A stretch of 64,000 bases of DNA from Lachnospiraceae bacterium (GCA_017450065.1 JAFSYI010000059.1:1-64000), one strand, 5' to 3'; shown: positions 47,223 to 57,319, numbered from the stretch's first letter. Numbers and translations: made by a program. Notes: generated by a model from the sequence alone, not told the origin.

Positions 47223-48584
47223 ATGATAAAGAAAATGAAAGATGAGATGCTTTCTCATCTTAACGAAGATATAGTACCCTTCTGGACCGGTCTGATGGAC
47301 AGGGAATACGGAGGATTCTACGGTCTTCTGACCTATGACTTAAGGCTGGATAAAAAGGCTGTTAAGGGCTGCATCCTTAACAGCCGTATATTATGGTTTT
47401 TTTCCAATCTGATCCTGCTTGAAAGAGGCAAAAACGCAAAATCTGCAGAGTGCGCAGCGGATATAAATGCTGATGCTGAAGGGAAAAAGGAGAACAGAAA
47501 TCCGGAGATTGAGAAGGCATGCAGACAGGCATACGATTTCCTTAAAAAGTCATTTCTGGATAAGGAAAACGGCGGAGTATACTGGTCGGTGGAATACGAC
47601 GGAGAACCTGCTGATGAGACCAAACATACCTATAATCAGGCGTTTGCCATATATGCCCTCGCGTCTTATTTTGATGCATCGGGAAATAAGGAGGCTATGC
47701 GTCTTGCATATGAGCTTCGCAGGATAGTGGAAGATAAATGCCGCGACAAAGAGGGGTATCTTGAAGCCTTCACAGCCGATTTCAGACCGGCAGCTAATGA
47801 GAAGCTCTCCGAGAACGGAGTGGAAGCCTGCCGTACCATGAATACCCTGCTTCATGTTTATGAGGCATATACGGAGTATCTTCGCGTGATCAAGGCAGAA
47901 TTAAATTATATAAAGGAGGCTGATCCGGCTCAGAATACAGACAGGCTGGAGAAGGAAAGCATGGTCAGGACTTATGGTTTTGACCTGGTGGCAGAGAAGG
48001 AGGCAGTGGAAAATGACATACGATTTATCCTGGATATCATTGCAGATAAGATATATAATCCGGTGCTTAAAAGACAGGAGGTTTTCTTTGACAAGGACTA
48101 TAACTCACTCATAGATCTGCACTCATACGGTCATGACATAGAGACATCCTGGCTGGTGGACAGAGGACTGGATATACTTGACGATAAGGCTTACACGGAG
48201 AAAATACGTCCCATAAACAGTACCCTTGCAGAAAAGATATACGAAAGGGCATATGTTGATCACTCGCTTCTGAATGAATGCGAGAAGGGCGTGGATGATA
48301 CGACCCGTGTGTGGTGGGTTCAGGCGGAAGCCGTTCTTGGATTTATGAACGCGGCGTCAAAGCGCAGGGCAGAAGGTGATGAAGAAGGGGCAAAAAGATA
48401 TGAGGCTGCCGCAATGGATGTCTGGGAATATATCAAAGACAAACTGATAGATAAAAGGCCGGGCTCCGAATGGTTCTCACAGGTGGATAAGGATGGTAAT
48501 CCGGACCCTGCCAGGGATATAGTGGAGCCGTGGAAATGTCCTTATCATAACGGCAGGATGTGCATATACCTTCAGATGATGTAA
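47223..48584 (+). CDS. Cellobiose 2-epimerase (AGE family)
   Basis: A 453-residue enzyme closely like the Ruminococcus albus cellobiose 2-epimerase: DREYGGFYGLLTYDLRLDKKAVKG, LNSRILWFFSN, ETKHTYNQAFAIYALASYF, MNTLLHVYEAYTEYL, DLHSYGHDIETSWLVDRGLD, DDTTRVWWVQAEAVLGF and PWKCPYHNGRMC. It epimerises the reducing-end sugar of beta-1,4 disaccharides, turning mannobiose into mannosylglucose. It is about 60 residues longer than the R. albus enzyme through charged inserts near residues 62-90 and 220-255. I chose the ATG after GGAGAG; an ATG four codons upstream is less well placed. Confidence 0.92.
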   Translation: MIKKMKDEMLSHLNEDIVPFWTGLMDREYGGFYGLLTYDLRLDKKAVKGCILNSRILWFFSNLILLERGKNAKSAECAADINADAEGKKENRNPEIEKACRQAYDFLKKSFLDKENGGVYWSVEYDGEPADETKHTYNQAFAIYALASYFDASGNKEAMRLAYELRRIVEDKCRDKEGYLEAFTADFRPAANEKLSENGVEACRTMNTLLHVYEAYTEYLRVIKAELNYIKEADPAQNTDRLEKESMVRTYGFDLVAEKEAVENDIRFILDIIADKIYNPVLKRQEVFFDKDYNSLIDLHSYGHDIETSWLVDRGLDILDDKAYTEKIRPINSTLAEKIYERAYVDHSLLNECEKGVDDTTRVWWVQAEAVLGFMNAASKRRAEGDEEGAKRYEAAAMDVWEYIKDKLIDKRPGSEWFSQVDKDGNPDPARDIVEPWKCPYHNGRMCIYLQMM

Positions 48585-48664
48585 TAGTTTTTTATCCGTT
48601 GATCTAAAGATAGAAAACAGCAGCATTAACATGGCAAAAGACAATAACAAGAGGATGGAAAAAG

Positions 48665-50977
48665 ATGAAATATACAGAAGGCTTCTGGCTGACAAAGGAA
48701 AGCGCTGATATCAAATATGCTTCGGATGCATATTTTGTTGAAGAGATTCCAAACGGCATGAAGATAATAGCTCCTGTAAAGAAGATAATGAGCAGGGGTG
48801 ATACGCTTAACATGCCTGTCATAACTATTGAATTCACGGCTATATCCGAATGGGTAATAGGAGTGCGTTCATATCATTATGAGGCATACTGTTCGGGAGA
48901 AGCGAGATTCGTTATCAATGAACAGAGACATGATGCGAAGGTAAAGATAGATGATGAGCGGGCTGTCATGACTACAGGGAAGATTTCGGTAGTTGTTGAC
49001 AGGAAGAATTTCTCATACAGCTTTGTGACCGGAGATGCATTAAACGGAACCGGAAACAGCGCAACGATCACCAAATGTGGATTTAAGAATCTTTCTTATA
49101 TAGTGACAGACAGGGGCTTTAAGACTATGAGTGCCTGTGATGACTATATGAAGGAGAGCGGACAGCCGCATATGGTTACGGAGCTGTCTCTGGATCCCGG
49201 AGAATGCGTATACGGACTGGGTGAACGTTTTACAGCTTTTGTGAAGAACGGACAGAGCATTGAAACCTGGAATGAGGACGGAGGAACTTCCTCACAGATA
49301 GCATATAAATCAATACCGTTCTATATGACCAACAAAGGATATGGTGTGTTTGTTGACCATACGGATAACGTATCCTTCGAGGTGGCAAGTGAAAAAGTGG
49401 AATGTGTAGGTTTCTCCGTTAAGGGTGAGGAATTAAGATACTACCTGATCTATGGCCCGAAGCCTGCGGATGTAATACGCAGATATACCGATCTGACCGG
49501 AAAGCCTGCTCTTCTTCCTGCATGGTCATACGGTTTGTGGCTCTCAACATCATTTACGACTGATTATGACGAGGAAACGACAGGTTCATTTATAAAAGGA
49601 ATGAAAGACCGTGATATCCCGCTGTCGGTATTTTACTTTGACTGCTTCTGGATGAAGGAATTCCACTGGTGCGATCTGGAATGGGACGAGAGGATGTTCC
49701 CTGATGTAAAAGGTATGCTTAAACGGTATCATGATATGGGACTTAAGCTTGCCTGCTGGATAAATCCATATGTAGCACAAGGCTCCGCTTTCTTCAGGGA
49801 AGGAGTGGAGAACGGATATTTCCTTATGCGTGCTGACGGAAAGGGCCCTAAGCAGATAGATAACTGGCAGTGCGGGATGGCAATAGTCGATTTCACCAAT
49901 CCCAATGCGGCAAAATGGTATACGGATAAGTTAAGAAACCTTCTTGAACTCGGAATTGATTGTGTCAAAACCGATTTCGGAGAGAGGATACCTGTAGATG
50001 TCAAATATCATAACGGGGCTGATCCGTATTCTATGCATAATTTCTATCCCTTCCTTTATAACAGGGCAGTATTTAATCTGATAAAGGAAGTAAGGGGTGA
50101 GGGCGAGGCTGTGCTGTTCGCACGCTCGGCTACCGCGGGCTGTCAGCAGTTCCCGCTGCACTGGGGAGGTGACTGCTCCGCATCCTATGCTTCGATGGCT
50201 GAAACACTCAGAGGAGGTCTTTCATTTACCATGTCGGGATTCTCTTTCTGGAGTCATGATATTTCCGGTTTTGAATATACGGCAACGCCGGATCTTTATA
50301 AGAGATGGTCGGCATTCGGACTGTTATCGACTCATTCCCGGCTTCATGGTTCGGGAAGCTACAGGGTTCCGTGGCTGTTCGATGATGAGAGCAGTGATGT
50401 TGTCAGATTCTTTACCAGGCTTAAATGCTCTCTTATGCCATACATTTATTCAATGTCAGTCCTTGCGCATGAGACCGGTATTCCGGTAATGCGTTCGATG
50501 GTATTTGAATTTACCGATGATCCTGCCTGTTCATATCTGGATATGCAGTACATGCTTGGTGATTCTGTCCTGGTTGCTCCTGTTTTCAACGACAGGGGAA
50601 CGGCTGATTATTACCTGCCCGAGGGAAGATGGACTCATCTGCTGTCAGACGAAAAGAGGGATGGTGGCAGATATTATAAGGACACATATGATTACTTCTC
50701 GCTTCCGGTATATGTAAAGCCGGGTTCGATCATAGTAAGAGGCCTTACGGACAACAGACCGGATTATGACTATACGGATAATATCGAGATTCATATTTAT
50801 GAGCTTTCCGATGGAGCGTCATGCTGCTTTGATCTTGTGGATGATAAGGGCGGACATGCAAACCGGATAAACGCAGTCAGAAACGGAAGCGAAATAAAAG
50901 TGACTCTTGATAAGGAAATCAGGAATGTCAGATTCGTCACACATATGAGCGAGGATGTAACTGTTGTAAACAGGTAA
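48665..50977 (+). CDS. yicI: Alpha-xylosidase, glycoside hydrolase family 31 (YicI type)
   Basis: A 770-residue cytoplasmic enzyme with strong similarity to Escherichia coli YicI over its whole length: GETVYGLGERFTA-like VYGLGERFTAFVKNGQSIETWNEDGGTSS, FDCFWMKEFHWCDLEW, nucleophile D437 in KTDFGERIP and acid/base D503 in LHWGGDC. The SHSRLHGSGSYRVPWLFDDE block is also conserved. It removes alpha-linked xylose from the non-reducing end of xyloglucan fragments such as isoprimeverose. The ATG lies about ten bases after AGAGGATGG. Its presence widens the module from mannan to xyloglucan side chains. Confidence 0.93.
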   Translation: MKYTEGFWLTKESADIKYASDAYFVEEIPNGMKIIAPVKKIMSRGDTLNMPVITIEFTAISEWVIGVRSYHYEAYCSGEARFVINEQRHDAKVKIDDERAVMTTGKISVVVDRKNFSYSFVTGDALNGTGNSATITKCGFKNLSYIVTDRGFKTMSACDDYMKESGQPHMVTELSLDPGECVYGLGERFTAFVKNGQSIETWNEDGGTSSQIAYKSIPFYMTNKGYGVFVDHTDNVSFEVASEKVECVGFSVKGEELRYYLIYGPKPADVIRRYTDLTGKPALLPAWSYGLWLSTSFTTDYDEETTGSFIKGMKDRDIPLSVFYFDCFWMKEFHWCDLEWDERMFPDVKGMLKRYHDMGLKLACWINPYVAQGSAFFREGVENGYFLMRADGKGPKQIDNWQCGMAIVDFTNPNAAKWYTDKLRNLLELGIDCVKTDFGERIPVDVKYHNGADPYSMHNFYPFLYNRAVFNLIKEVRGEGEAVLFARSATAGCQQFPLHWGGDCSASYASMAETLRGGLSFTMSGFSFWSHDISGFEYTATPDLYKRWSAFGLLSTHSRLHGSGSYRVPWLFDDESSDVVRFFTRLKCSLMPYIYSMSVLAHETGIPVMRSMVFEFTDDPACSYLDMQYMLGDSVLVAPVFNDRGTADYYLPEGRWTHLLSDEKRDGGRYYKDTYDYFSLPVYVKPGSIIVRGLTDNRPDYDYTDNIEIHIYELSDGASCCFDLVDDKGGHANRINAVRNGSEIKVTLDKEIRNVRFVTHMSEDVTVVNR

Positions 50978-51073
50978 TGCAATAAGATATTCAATGAGAA
51001 ATTCACCGTAAATATAGTGAACGAAATTACCTGTTTCGTTTGCTGCGGTTTACATAACGCGAGGAATAGTGGA

Positions 51074-52657
51074 ATGAAGAACACAGGAGATCCTTCCGGA
51101 ATAATGGAGGTCATGAAAAGAGCTTCAAAGGGCGGACTTATAACCATCGGATTTATCGGAGGTTCCATCACCCAGGGAGCTATAGTATCGGATGAGGCTC
51201 TGTGCTATGCGGCAAGAGTATTCAAATGGTGGAAGGACAGCTTCCCCAATGCTGCAGTCAGATATGTGAATGCCGGGATAGGGGCTACGACCTCGCAGTT
51301 CGGAGTGGCACGTGTACCTTATGACCTGCTTAAGTATGATCCTGATTTCGTTATTGTTGAATACAGTGTGAATGATAATGATGAAGTTCTGGACGGTTTC
51401 ATTGACAATAATACTAATAAAGACAGAAGTGCTTTGTTCAGGGAAACATATGAGGGTCTTATCCGTAAGATAATGTCATACAGAACCGGATCGGGTCATA
51501 CTCCGGCCATACTTATAGTTCATTCGGTGAAATATGATAATGGCAGGAACGCAGAAGAGATTCATTCCGAGATAGGAAGACATTACGGGATCCCCTGTAT
51601 AAGCATGAAGGAGCTTATTTATGACAGGTTAAATCCCGGTGTTAAAGCTGATACGAAAGCTGATGCGATCCCCGGTACAGAAGCCGGTGCAATAACGAAT
51701 GCAAATGTGAACGGGGATTCAGGACGGGACCGGCTTGTGAATGTAAAAACAGAAGATATAACTCAGGATATGCTTCATCCAAACGATCTTGGGCACGGCA
51801 TAGTGGCGGGGTTCATTACAGATTATCTGAGCGGACTGAAGCTGGAGAATGAGAACAGGGAACGTGAGGAAGCCGGGAAACGAAGAAAAAGGGAACCGGA
51901 TAAGGCAGCTGATGATCCGGAGATAACAGGGCTGCCGCCTGCACTGACAGACAATAAATATGAGAATGTTACAAGGTATAACAGGCTTAATATAAATCCT
52001 GTACTTAACGGATTCACAGCAGATGATACGCCGGTAATGAAGCCCTTCGAAATAAATACCTGTTATGGAACAGAAGAGATCATGGAGACGAATGATGATC
52101 CGGTTCTTTCGAGTGAAGTAAGGGATGTGTTTAAGAATGGTTGGACTGCTTCAAAAAAGGGTGATTCCATATCCTTTGAATTCGCGGGGACCGAGCTTTC
52201 ACTGATGTACCGTAAGTCTGTTAAAAAGCCGGCTCCGGTTGCATATGCGGTGATAGACGGTGATGAAGCCGGCCGTATAAGACTCGATGCCAACTTCGAT
52301 GAGGACTGGGGTGACAAGGCGTTTATGGCTACGCTTATGTATCACGGGAGGATATGTAAGGACGGAATGTTCCCGGAAGATGCAGACGGTAGAGACGGGT
52401 ATTCCGCGGCAGCGGACAGGAAAAACGTAAGCAGTAAAGCGGAACAGGATGACAGCAAAACGTATGTCCCGGACAATGAGAATGCCATCAAAGAAAGATT
52501 TACAAAGGAATGGAACAGAGAGAGCGGAAGCAACGAAAGATTTATTAAGGAACGAAACGATGTGAACAAAAAACATACACTTACAGTAACGGTAGAAGAA
52601 GCAGATAACTGTATGTCTGATTTCTATCTGTTAAACGTGATAGGAAAACTTCAGTGA
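51074..52657 (+). CDS. SGNH-hydrolase carbohydrate esterase with C-terminal beta domain
   Basis: A 527-residue cytoplasmic protein. Residues about 15-270 are an SGNH/GDSL hydrolase: block I TIGFIGGSITQGA with the nucleophile Ser, block II NAGIGATTSQFGVARV, block III EYSVNDNDE and the catalytic DxxH in HPNDLGHGIV. The C-terminal part (about 320-525) reads as a beta-sandwich (GDSISFEFAGTELSLMY) similar to accessory domains of carbohydrate esterases, so deacetylation of mannan- or xylan-derived oligosaccharides is likely. Three hydrophilic low-complexity inserts are present (about 195-218, 258-290 and 435-505). I chose the ATG after GAGGAA; an upstream in-frame GTG gives an odd Cys-rich leader. 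Confidence 0.8.
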   Translation: MKNTGDPSGIMEVMKRASKGGLITIGFIGGSITQGAIVSDEALCYAARVFKWWKDSFPNAAVRYVNAGIGATTSQFGVARVPYDLLKYDPDFVIVEYSVNDNDEVLDGFIDNNTNKDRSALFRETYEGLIRKIMSYRTGSGHTPAILIVHSVKYDNGRNAEEIHSEIGRHYGIPCISMKELIYDRLNPGVKADTKADAIPGTEAGAITNANVNGDSGRDRLVNVKTEDITQDMLHPNDLGHGIVAGFITDYLSGLKLENENREREEAGKRRKREPDKAADDPEITGLPPALTDNKYENVTRYNRLNINPVLNGFTADDTPVMKPFEINTCYGTEEIMETNDDPVLSSEVRDVFKNGWTASKKGDSISFEFAGTELSLMYRKSVKKPAPVAYAVIDGDEAGRIRLDANFDEDWGDKAFMATLMYHGRICKDGMFPEDADGRDGYSAAADRKNVSSKAEQDDSKTYVPDNENAIKERFTKEWNRESGSNERFIKERNDVNKKHTLTVTVEEADNCMSDFYLLNVIGKLQ

Positions 52658-52800
52658 ATATAAAATGCATGGTTTACCTTTGTATGACATTTTTAAAGAG
52701 ATTTACCCAAGTAAATTAGTTAAAACATATATGGATTAAGTAATGTATTCATGGTACTATATGAATGATATAAGCAAAATCGGCATAAGGAGAGTATGGT

Positions 52801-53808
52801 ATGATAAGAAAAAGCGTTACCATGGGTGATGTTGCAAAGGAGCTGGGAGTCAGTACTGTATCTGTTTCAAAGGCCCTTACAGGCAAGGAGGGTGTTTCTG
52901 ATGCAGTCCGGGAAATGATCATAAAAAAAGCGGATGAAATGGGATACCGTTATACAGGAAGTAAGAAGGAGAATATCCCGGAAAAACACAATATAGGGAT
53001 ATTTGTAAGTGAACGGTTCATAAACAAGGATGCATATTACAGCAGGCTGTATGAAAAAACCATGATGATGCTTTCGGAGCAGAAGCAGATGGGGATGCTT
53101 GAAATAATAAGACGTGAGACTGAGAAGGAAGTACAGGCACCTGCGCTTTTAAGCTCCGGGCAGATAGAAGCGGCGATAGTTCTGGGACAGATGTCCGGAG
53201 AATATCTTAAGATGCTGAAGGATCACGGAATCCCGCTTCTGTTTATGGATTTCTATGATGAAAATATAGCTGAGGATTCGGTAATAAGCGACAGTGTATA
53301 CGGCTCGGATATCCTGACGGATTATCTTATAAAGAGAGGGCATAAGGAAATTGCCTTTGTGGGCAGCATCGGCAGCACCAGCAGTATAATGGACAGATAT
53401 ATAGGTTATTATCGGGCGATGCTTAAGGCAGGGCTTAGTATAAAGGATGAGTGGCGTATTGATGACAGGGATGAGGAAGGGGAAGGAATAGAGCTGTGCC
53501 TGCCGGAGAAAATGCCTACAGCCTTCGTATGTAATTCTGATTCGACTGCATTCAATCTTGTGAAGAGGCTCCAAAAGGACGGATATCGTGTTCCGGAGGA
53601 TGTTTCGGTTGTGGCGTTTGATAATTTTATCTATGCCGAGATGAGCTCACCTAAGATCACAACCTATGGTGTCGATACCGATGCACTGGCCAGAACGGCC
53701 ATAAGGATAATTCTTGATAAACTGGCTGATCCGGAATACTCGGTAGGGCGTGTACTGATTTCCGGAACACTGATCGAAAGGAAGTCGGTAATGCAGCTGG
53801 CAGAATAG
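52801..53808 (+). CDS. LacI-family transcriptional regulator
   Basis: A 335-residue regulator with N-terminal helix-turn-helix VTMGDVAKELGVSTVSVSKALTGKEGVSDAVRE and a sensor domain (EAAIVLGQMSGEYLKML, LTDYLIKRGHKEIAFVGSIGSTSSIMDRYIGYYRAML, DVSVVAFDNFIYAEMSSPKITTYGVD). It differs from the regulator at 8353. Its upstream region contains CAAGTAAATTAGTTAAA and GATTAAGTAATG, like the sites at the two importer promoters at 34.9 and 38.7 kb, so it probably controls those operons and itself. GGAGAG precedes the ATG. Confidence 0.9.
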   Translation: MIRKSVTMGDVAKELGVSTVSVSKALTGKEGVSDAVREMIIKKADEMGYRYTGSKKENIPEKHNIGIFVSERFINKDAYYSRLYEKTMMMLSEQKQMGMLEIIRRETEKEVQAPALLSSGQIEAAIVLGQMSGEYLKMLKDHGIPLLFMDFYDENIAEDSVISDSVYGSDILTDYLIKRGHKEIAFVGSIGSTSSIMDRYIGYYRAMLKAGLSIKDEWRIDDRDEEGEGIELCLPEKMPTAFVCNSDSTAFNLVKRLQKDGYRVPEDVSVVAFDNFIYAEMSSPKITTYGVDTDALARTAIRIILDKLADPEYSVGRVLISGTLIERKSVMQLAE

Positions 53809-53833
53809 AAAGAAAAGGAGAAAGAGGGTAATA

Positions 53834-56206
53834 ATGGGAATAAAGTATATGGAGGAGGAGAGGCTCTTCAAGCTGGATACACGGGGAACATCTTATGTGT
53901 GTGCAGTGGTTGAAGGGTTTCTCCTTCATGTTTACTATGGTGCTGTAATAAGCGATGATGATGTAAGATATCTCATGCGTATCTATGAGAATCCGTTTAC
54001 GCCGTCGAGGAATAACAGGGACAGGGGAAGCTTCCTTGACGCTGCATACTTCGAGTATCCTACAGAGGGCATCGGCGACGGAAGGAATGGCTGTCTGAGA
54101 CTGGAAACAGAAGGGGGGCACCAGGGCTGCTCTCTGAGTTATGTAAACCACAGGATATTTAAAGGGAAGACTGAGATCAGTGGGCTGCCTGCCTCATACG
54201 GTGATGAAAATGACAGTGAAACCCTCGAAATAGAACTATGCGATGAATTGACCGGATTGGTCACGATTTTGTCCTATTCAGTATTTGAAGGGATAGATGC
54301 CATCGTAAGAAGCGTAAGATACGAAAACAGGGGTGAGGATGTCCTGTATCTTCGTAAAGCCTTATCCTGTTGTCTTGACATGGATTGCGGAGAGTATGAT
54401 CTTATCACTCTTCACGGGAGCTGGGCAAGAGAGAGACATATAGACAGGACTTCGATAGGATACGGAAGATATGAGGTAAGCTCCGTAAGAGGTGAGAGCT
54501 CTCATCAGATGCATCCTTTTATGGCTGTTGCAGACAGAAATGCAACACAGAATACAGGAGAGGTGTACGGATTCAGCTTCGTGTATTCGGGTAATTTTAC
54601 CGCAAGTGTGGAGAGATCTCAGCATAACAGCTTGAGATGTCTCGTGGGTATTAATCCGACAGGTTTTGGCTGGAAGCTTGACGGAGGGGAAGTATTTAAT
54701 GCACCGGAGAGTATTATGGTGTATTCGGGCATGGGTATCGGTCATATGAGCCGTACCTTCCATAAGCTGTTCAGGGAGCATCTTATCTGCGGAGGCTGCA
54801 GGAATAACAAATATAAGGAGGCTCCGAGACCGATTCTTATCAATAACTGGGAGGCTACCTATTTTGATTTCGATACAGACAAGCTTATAGCAATAGCTAA
54901 GGAAGCATCAAAGAGCGGGATTGAGATGCTTGTAATGGACGATGGCTGGTTCGGTAACAGAAGCTCCGATAACATGGCTCTTGGTGACTGGTTTGTGAAT
55001 GAGGACAAAATAAACGGAGGACTAAAATACCTGGTTGATGAGGTAAATAAGACAGGACTTAAGTTCGGCATCTGGCTCGAACCTGAGATGATATCACCGG
55101 ATTCAGACCTTTACCGGGAGCATCCCGACTGGGCAATAGCAATTCCGGGAAGAACGGCGACGCTTATGAGAAACCAGTATGTGCTTGACCTTTCGCGTAA
55201 GGAAGTGGTGGATGAGATATACTCGCGTATTAAGGCGGTGCTGTCAAGCGCCAATATAGAGTACGTTAAATGGGACATGAACAGGGGACTTAGCGACATG
55301 GGAAGCTATGCTCTTGAAGGTGACAGGCAGGGTGAACTCTTCCACAGATATGTTCTGGGTGTATATGATATGCAGCAGAGACTGCTTAATGATTTTCCGG
55401 ATCTTCTGCTTGAGAACTGTTCGGGTGGAGGAGCGAGATTCGATCCGGGAATGCTTTACTACAGTCCGCAGATATGGTGCTCGGATGATACCGATGCGAT
55501 CGAGAGGCTGAGTATTCAGGAGGGAACGGCCATTGTCTATCCTCTGTCAAGTATGGGAGCTCATGTCAGTGACTGCCCGAACCATACGGTGGGTCGTGTT
55601 ACTCCGTTTGAGACAAGGGGTTATGTAGCTCTGGCAGGTACTTTCGGTTACGAACTCGATATTACGAGGATACCGGAGGAAGACCGGGAAATGATACCTG
55701 CTCAGGTTAAGATGTATCATAAGTATAACGGTCTGATAAGATCCGGGGATTATTACAGGATATCATCCTACAGGGAGAACGGATATAATGATTGTTGGAT
55801 GGTGGTTTCCGCGGATAAGTCCCGTGCGCTTATCACATACATTAAGGTACTGGCGCGTCCTAACAGTAGAAGTGTGATAATAAAACCGCAGGGACTTGAT
55901 TACGAGGCGCGTTATCGTATAATATGCGATAAGAGGGTGCTGAGCCTTGACTATCCGTCTGTCAGGCCATGGAGCTTCGAAGAAGCCGGTAATGAATCCG
56001 GCTGTGAAAGCGGAGTAAGCATGGGTGAAGACAGTACTTCAGTACGTAAGAAAGAGGAGACAGCAGAAGAAGAGGCACTAAGGGTTTCTTCAGGTTTCGT
56101 TCTCCACGGAGATACGATCATGAACGGAGGCATATTAATAAATGAAGCATCTCCGGATATGATGGGTGATTTCCGAGGCGTGTTGATAGAGCTTATTCGG
56201 GTATAA
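53834..56206 (+). CDS. Alpha-galactosidase, glycoside hydrolase family 36
   Basis: A 790-residue cytoplasmic enzyme of the long GH36 type. The N-terminal beta-sandwich is followed by the TIM barrel with MLVMDDGWFGNRSSDNMALGDW, the nucleophile D481 in YVKWDMNRG and the acid/base region ENCSGGGARFDPGM...WCSDDTDAIERL (D551/D552). It removes alpha-1,6-galactose from galactomannan fragments or raffinose-type sugars. The C-terminal beta domain has a charged insert (about 716-748, rich in Glu and Ser). AAAAGGAG lies upstream of the ATG, and only 25 bases separate it from the regulator gene. Confidence 0.94.
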   Translation: MGIKYMEEERLFKLDTRGTSYVCAVVEGFLLHVYYGAVISDDDVRYLMRIYENPFTPSRNNRDRGSFLDAAYFEYPTEGIGDGRNGCLRLETEGGHQGCSLSYVNHRIFKGKTEISGLPASYGDENDSETLEIELCDELTGLVTILSYSVFEGIDAIVRSVRYENRGEDVLYLRKALSCCLDMDCGEYDLITLHGSWARERHIDRTSIGYGRYEVSSVRGESSHQMHPFMAVADRNATQNTGEVYGFSFVYSGNFTASVERSQHNSLRCLVGINPTGFGWKLDGGEVFNAPESIMVYSGMGIGHMSRTFHKLFREHLICGGCRNNKYKEAPRPILINNWEATYFDFDTDKLIAIAKEASKSGIEMLVMDDGWFGNRSSDNMALGDWFVNEDKINGGLKYLVDEVNKTGLKFGIWLEPEMISPDSDLYREHPDWAIAIPGRTATLMRNQYVLDLSRKEVVDEIYSRIKAVLSSANIEYVKWDMNRGLSDMGSYALEGDRQGELFHRYVLGVYDMQQRLLNDFPDLLLENCSGGGARFDPGMLYYSPQIWCSDDTDAIERLSIQEGTAIVYPLSSMGAHVSDCPNHTVGRVTPFETRGYVALAGTFGYELDITRIPEEDREMIPAQVKMYHKYNGLIRSGDYYRISSYRENGYNDCWMVVSADKSRALITYIKVLARPNSRSVIIKPQGLDYEARYRIICDKRVLSLDYPSVRPWSFEEAGNESGCESGVSMGEDSTSVRKKEETAEEEALRVSSGFVLHGDTIMNGGILINEASPDMMGDFRGVLIELIRV

Positions 56207-56219
56207 ATATTATGTTAAC

Positions 56220-56245
56220 TGCCGGCACGTCTGCCGGCGGTTTTC
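56220..56245 (+). terminator. Intrinsic terminator after the GH36 gene
   Basis: GCCGGCA-cgtc-TGCCGGC forms a seven-pair stem followed by GGTTTTC and a later T run. It ends the regulator/alpha-galactosidase unit. Confidence 0.75.
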
Positions 56246-56299
56246 ATTTTTAAAAATACAAAAGGAAGATTGAATAAAACAGGAGAAGAAATAGGAACT

Positions 56300-57319
56300 G
56301 TGGATTCAAATATTGTAAAGCGTTTCGGGGAATATTTAAAAAAGTCGGGATATAGCGTTTCCGGTACGGTGTATCCTTTTATCAGTGAGTGTATCAAGGA
56401 AGAGAACGGTGAAACTGCGGTTATACAGCTGGTCGACCTGTCGGATACCTACGGTGCCGGTTCTGAGGGAATCAGCCGGGAGTCTGCCGGTATGGAATGG
56501 ATAGATCCGGAAATGCTTAAGAAGCAGACTGAAAATGTAACTGATATCTGTGGTGGAGATAATGTACGTGTTTTGACGCTCTTTTTTGCGGATGATTACA
56601 GGACTGTGATCCCTCTCATTAGGGATGATCCGATGTGCTGGGTTATAGAACCGGATAAGCCGAGGCTTGTCATAGATGAGCTGAGGATTAAGGATTTCCA
56701 CGGTATGCGTGATTCGATCGTGAATTTTCTTATTTATATGTCGGAAAGCAACAGGGAGCCGGTCATTAAGAAAGAGAAACCGTCACCGGTGGTGTATGGT
56801 CTTGTGGCAGTTAACATCGTAATCTTTATTCTTTCAGCATATGTTTTCCCTGAAACTGTCAATGCAGGGATGATGGATTATGATCTTGTAAAGGACGGTC
56901 AGTTATACAGACTTATTACGGCGATGTTCCTCCATGGAGGTGTGGATCATATCTTAGGAAATATGCTTTCTCTTTTTGTTATGGGTACTTTAGTGGAGAG
57001 GGAGACCGGAAGCGTTAAATTCACCGTTATATACATGCTGTCGGGAATCATGGGGAATCTTACCTCGTTCTTATATGAGATGATATCGGGTGTCCGGTAT
57101 ACTTCCGTAGGAGCATCGGGTGCGATTTATGGTATAATGGGTGCAGTGGTTCTGCTTGCCCTTAAAAGAAGAAGCGGACTGAATGTTACGGGAAGAAGGT
57201 TGTTTATAGCAGTGGCATACTGTATATATTCCAGCTTTGCGATGCCCGGGATTGATTATGCGGCTCATATCGGAGGCCTTGTTTCGGGTTTCCTTATGAG
57301 TACTTTACTCTTGCGGTAG
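56300..57319 (+). CDS. Rhomboid-family intramembrane serine protease
   Basis: A 339-residue membrane protein. A soluble N-terminal domain of about 160 residues of unknown family precedes a six-helix rhomboid core with LYRLITAMFLHGGVDHILGNMLSLFVMGTLVE, catalytic S273 in GASGAIYGIMG and the catalytic His in AAHIGGLVSGFL. It cleaves membrane-spanning substrates. I chose the GTG that follows AGGAGAAG; the in-frame TTG ten codons upstream sits directly against its binding site. A REP copy starts one base after the stop. It may be co-transcribed with the signalling genes downstream. Confidence 0.88.
   Translation: MDSNIVKRFGEYLKKSGYSVSGTVYPFISECIKEENGETAVIQLVDLSDTYGAGSEGISRESAGMEWIDPEMLKKQTENVTDICGGDNVRVLTLFFADDYRTVIPLIRDDPMCWVIEPDKPRLVIDELRIKDFHGMRDSIVNFLIYMSESNREPVIKKEKPSPVVYGLVAVNIVIFILSAYVFPETVNAGMMDYDLVKDGQLYRLITAMFLHGGVDHILGNMLSLFVMGTLVERETGSVKFTVIYMLSGIMGNLTSFLYEMISGVRYTSVGASGAIYGIMGAVVLLALKRRSGLNVTGRRLFIAVAYCIYSSFAMPGIDYAAHIGGLVSGFLMSTLLLR

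Noticed and set aside
42250-50977. Sulfoquinovose (sulfo-EMP) pathway from the YihS-like, PfkB and GH31 genes
   Set aside because: The GH31 protein matches alpha-xylosidase YicI throughout, the kinase is fructokinase-like, no YihT aldolase or YihU reductase is present, and beta-mannosidase lies between them.
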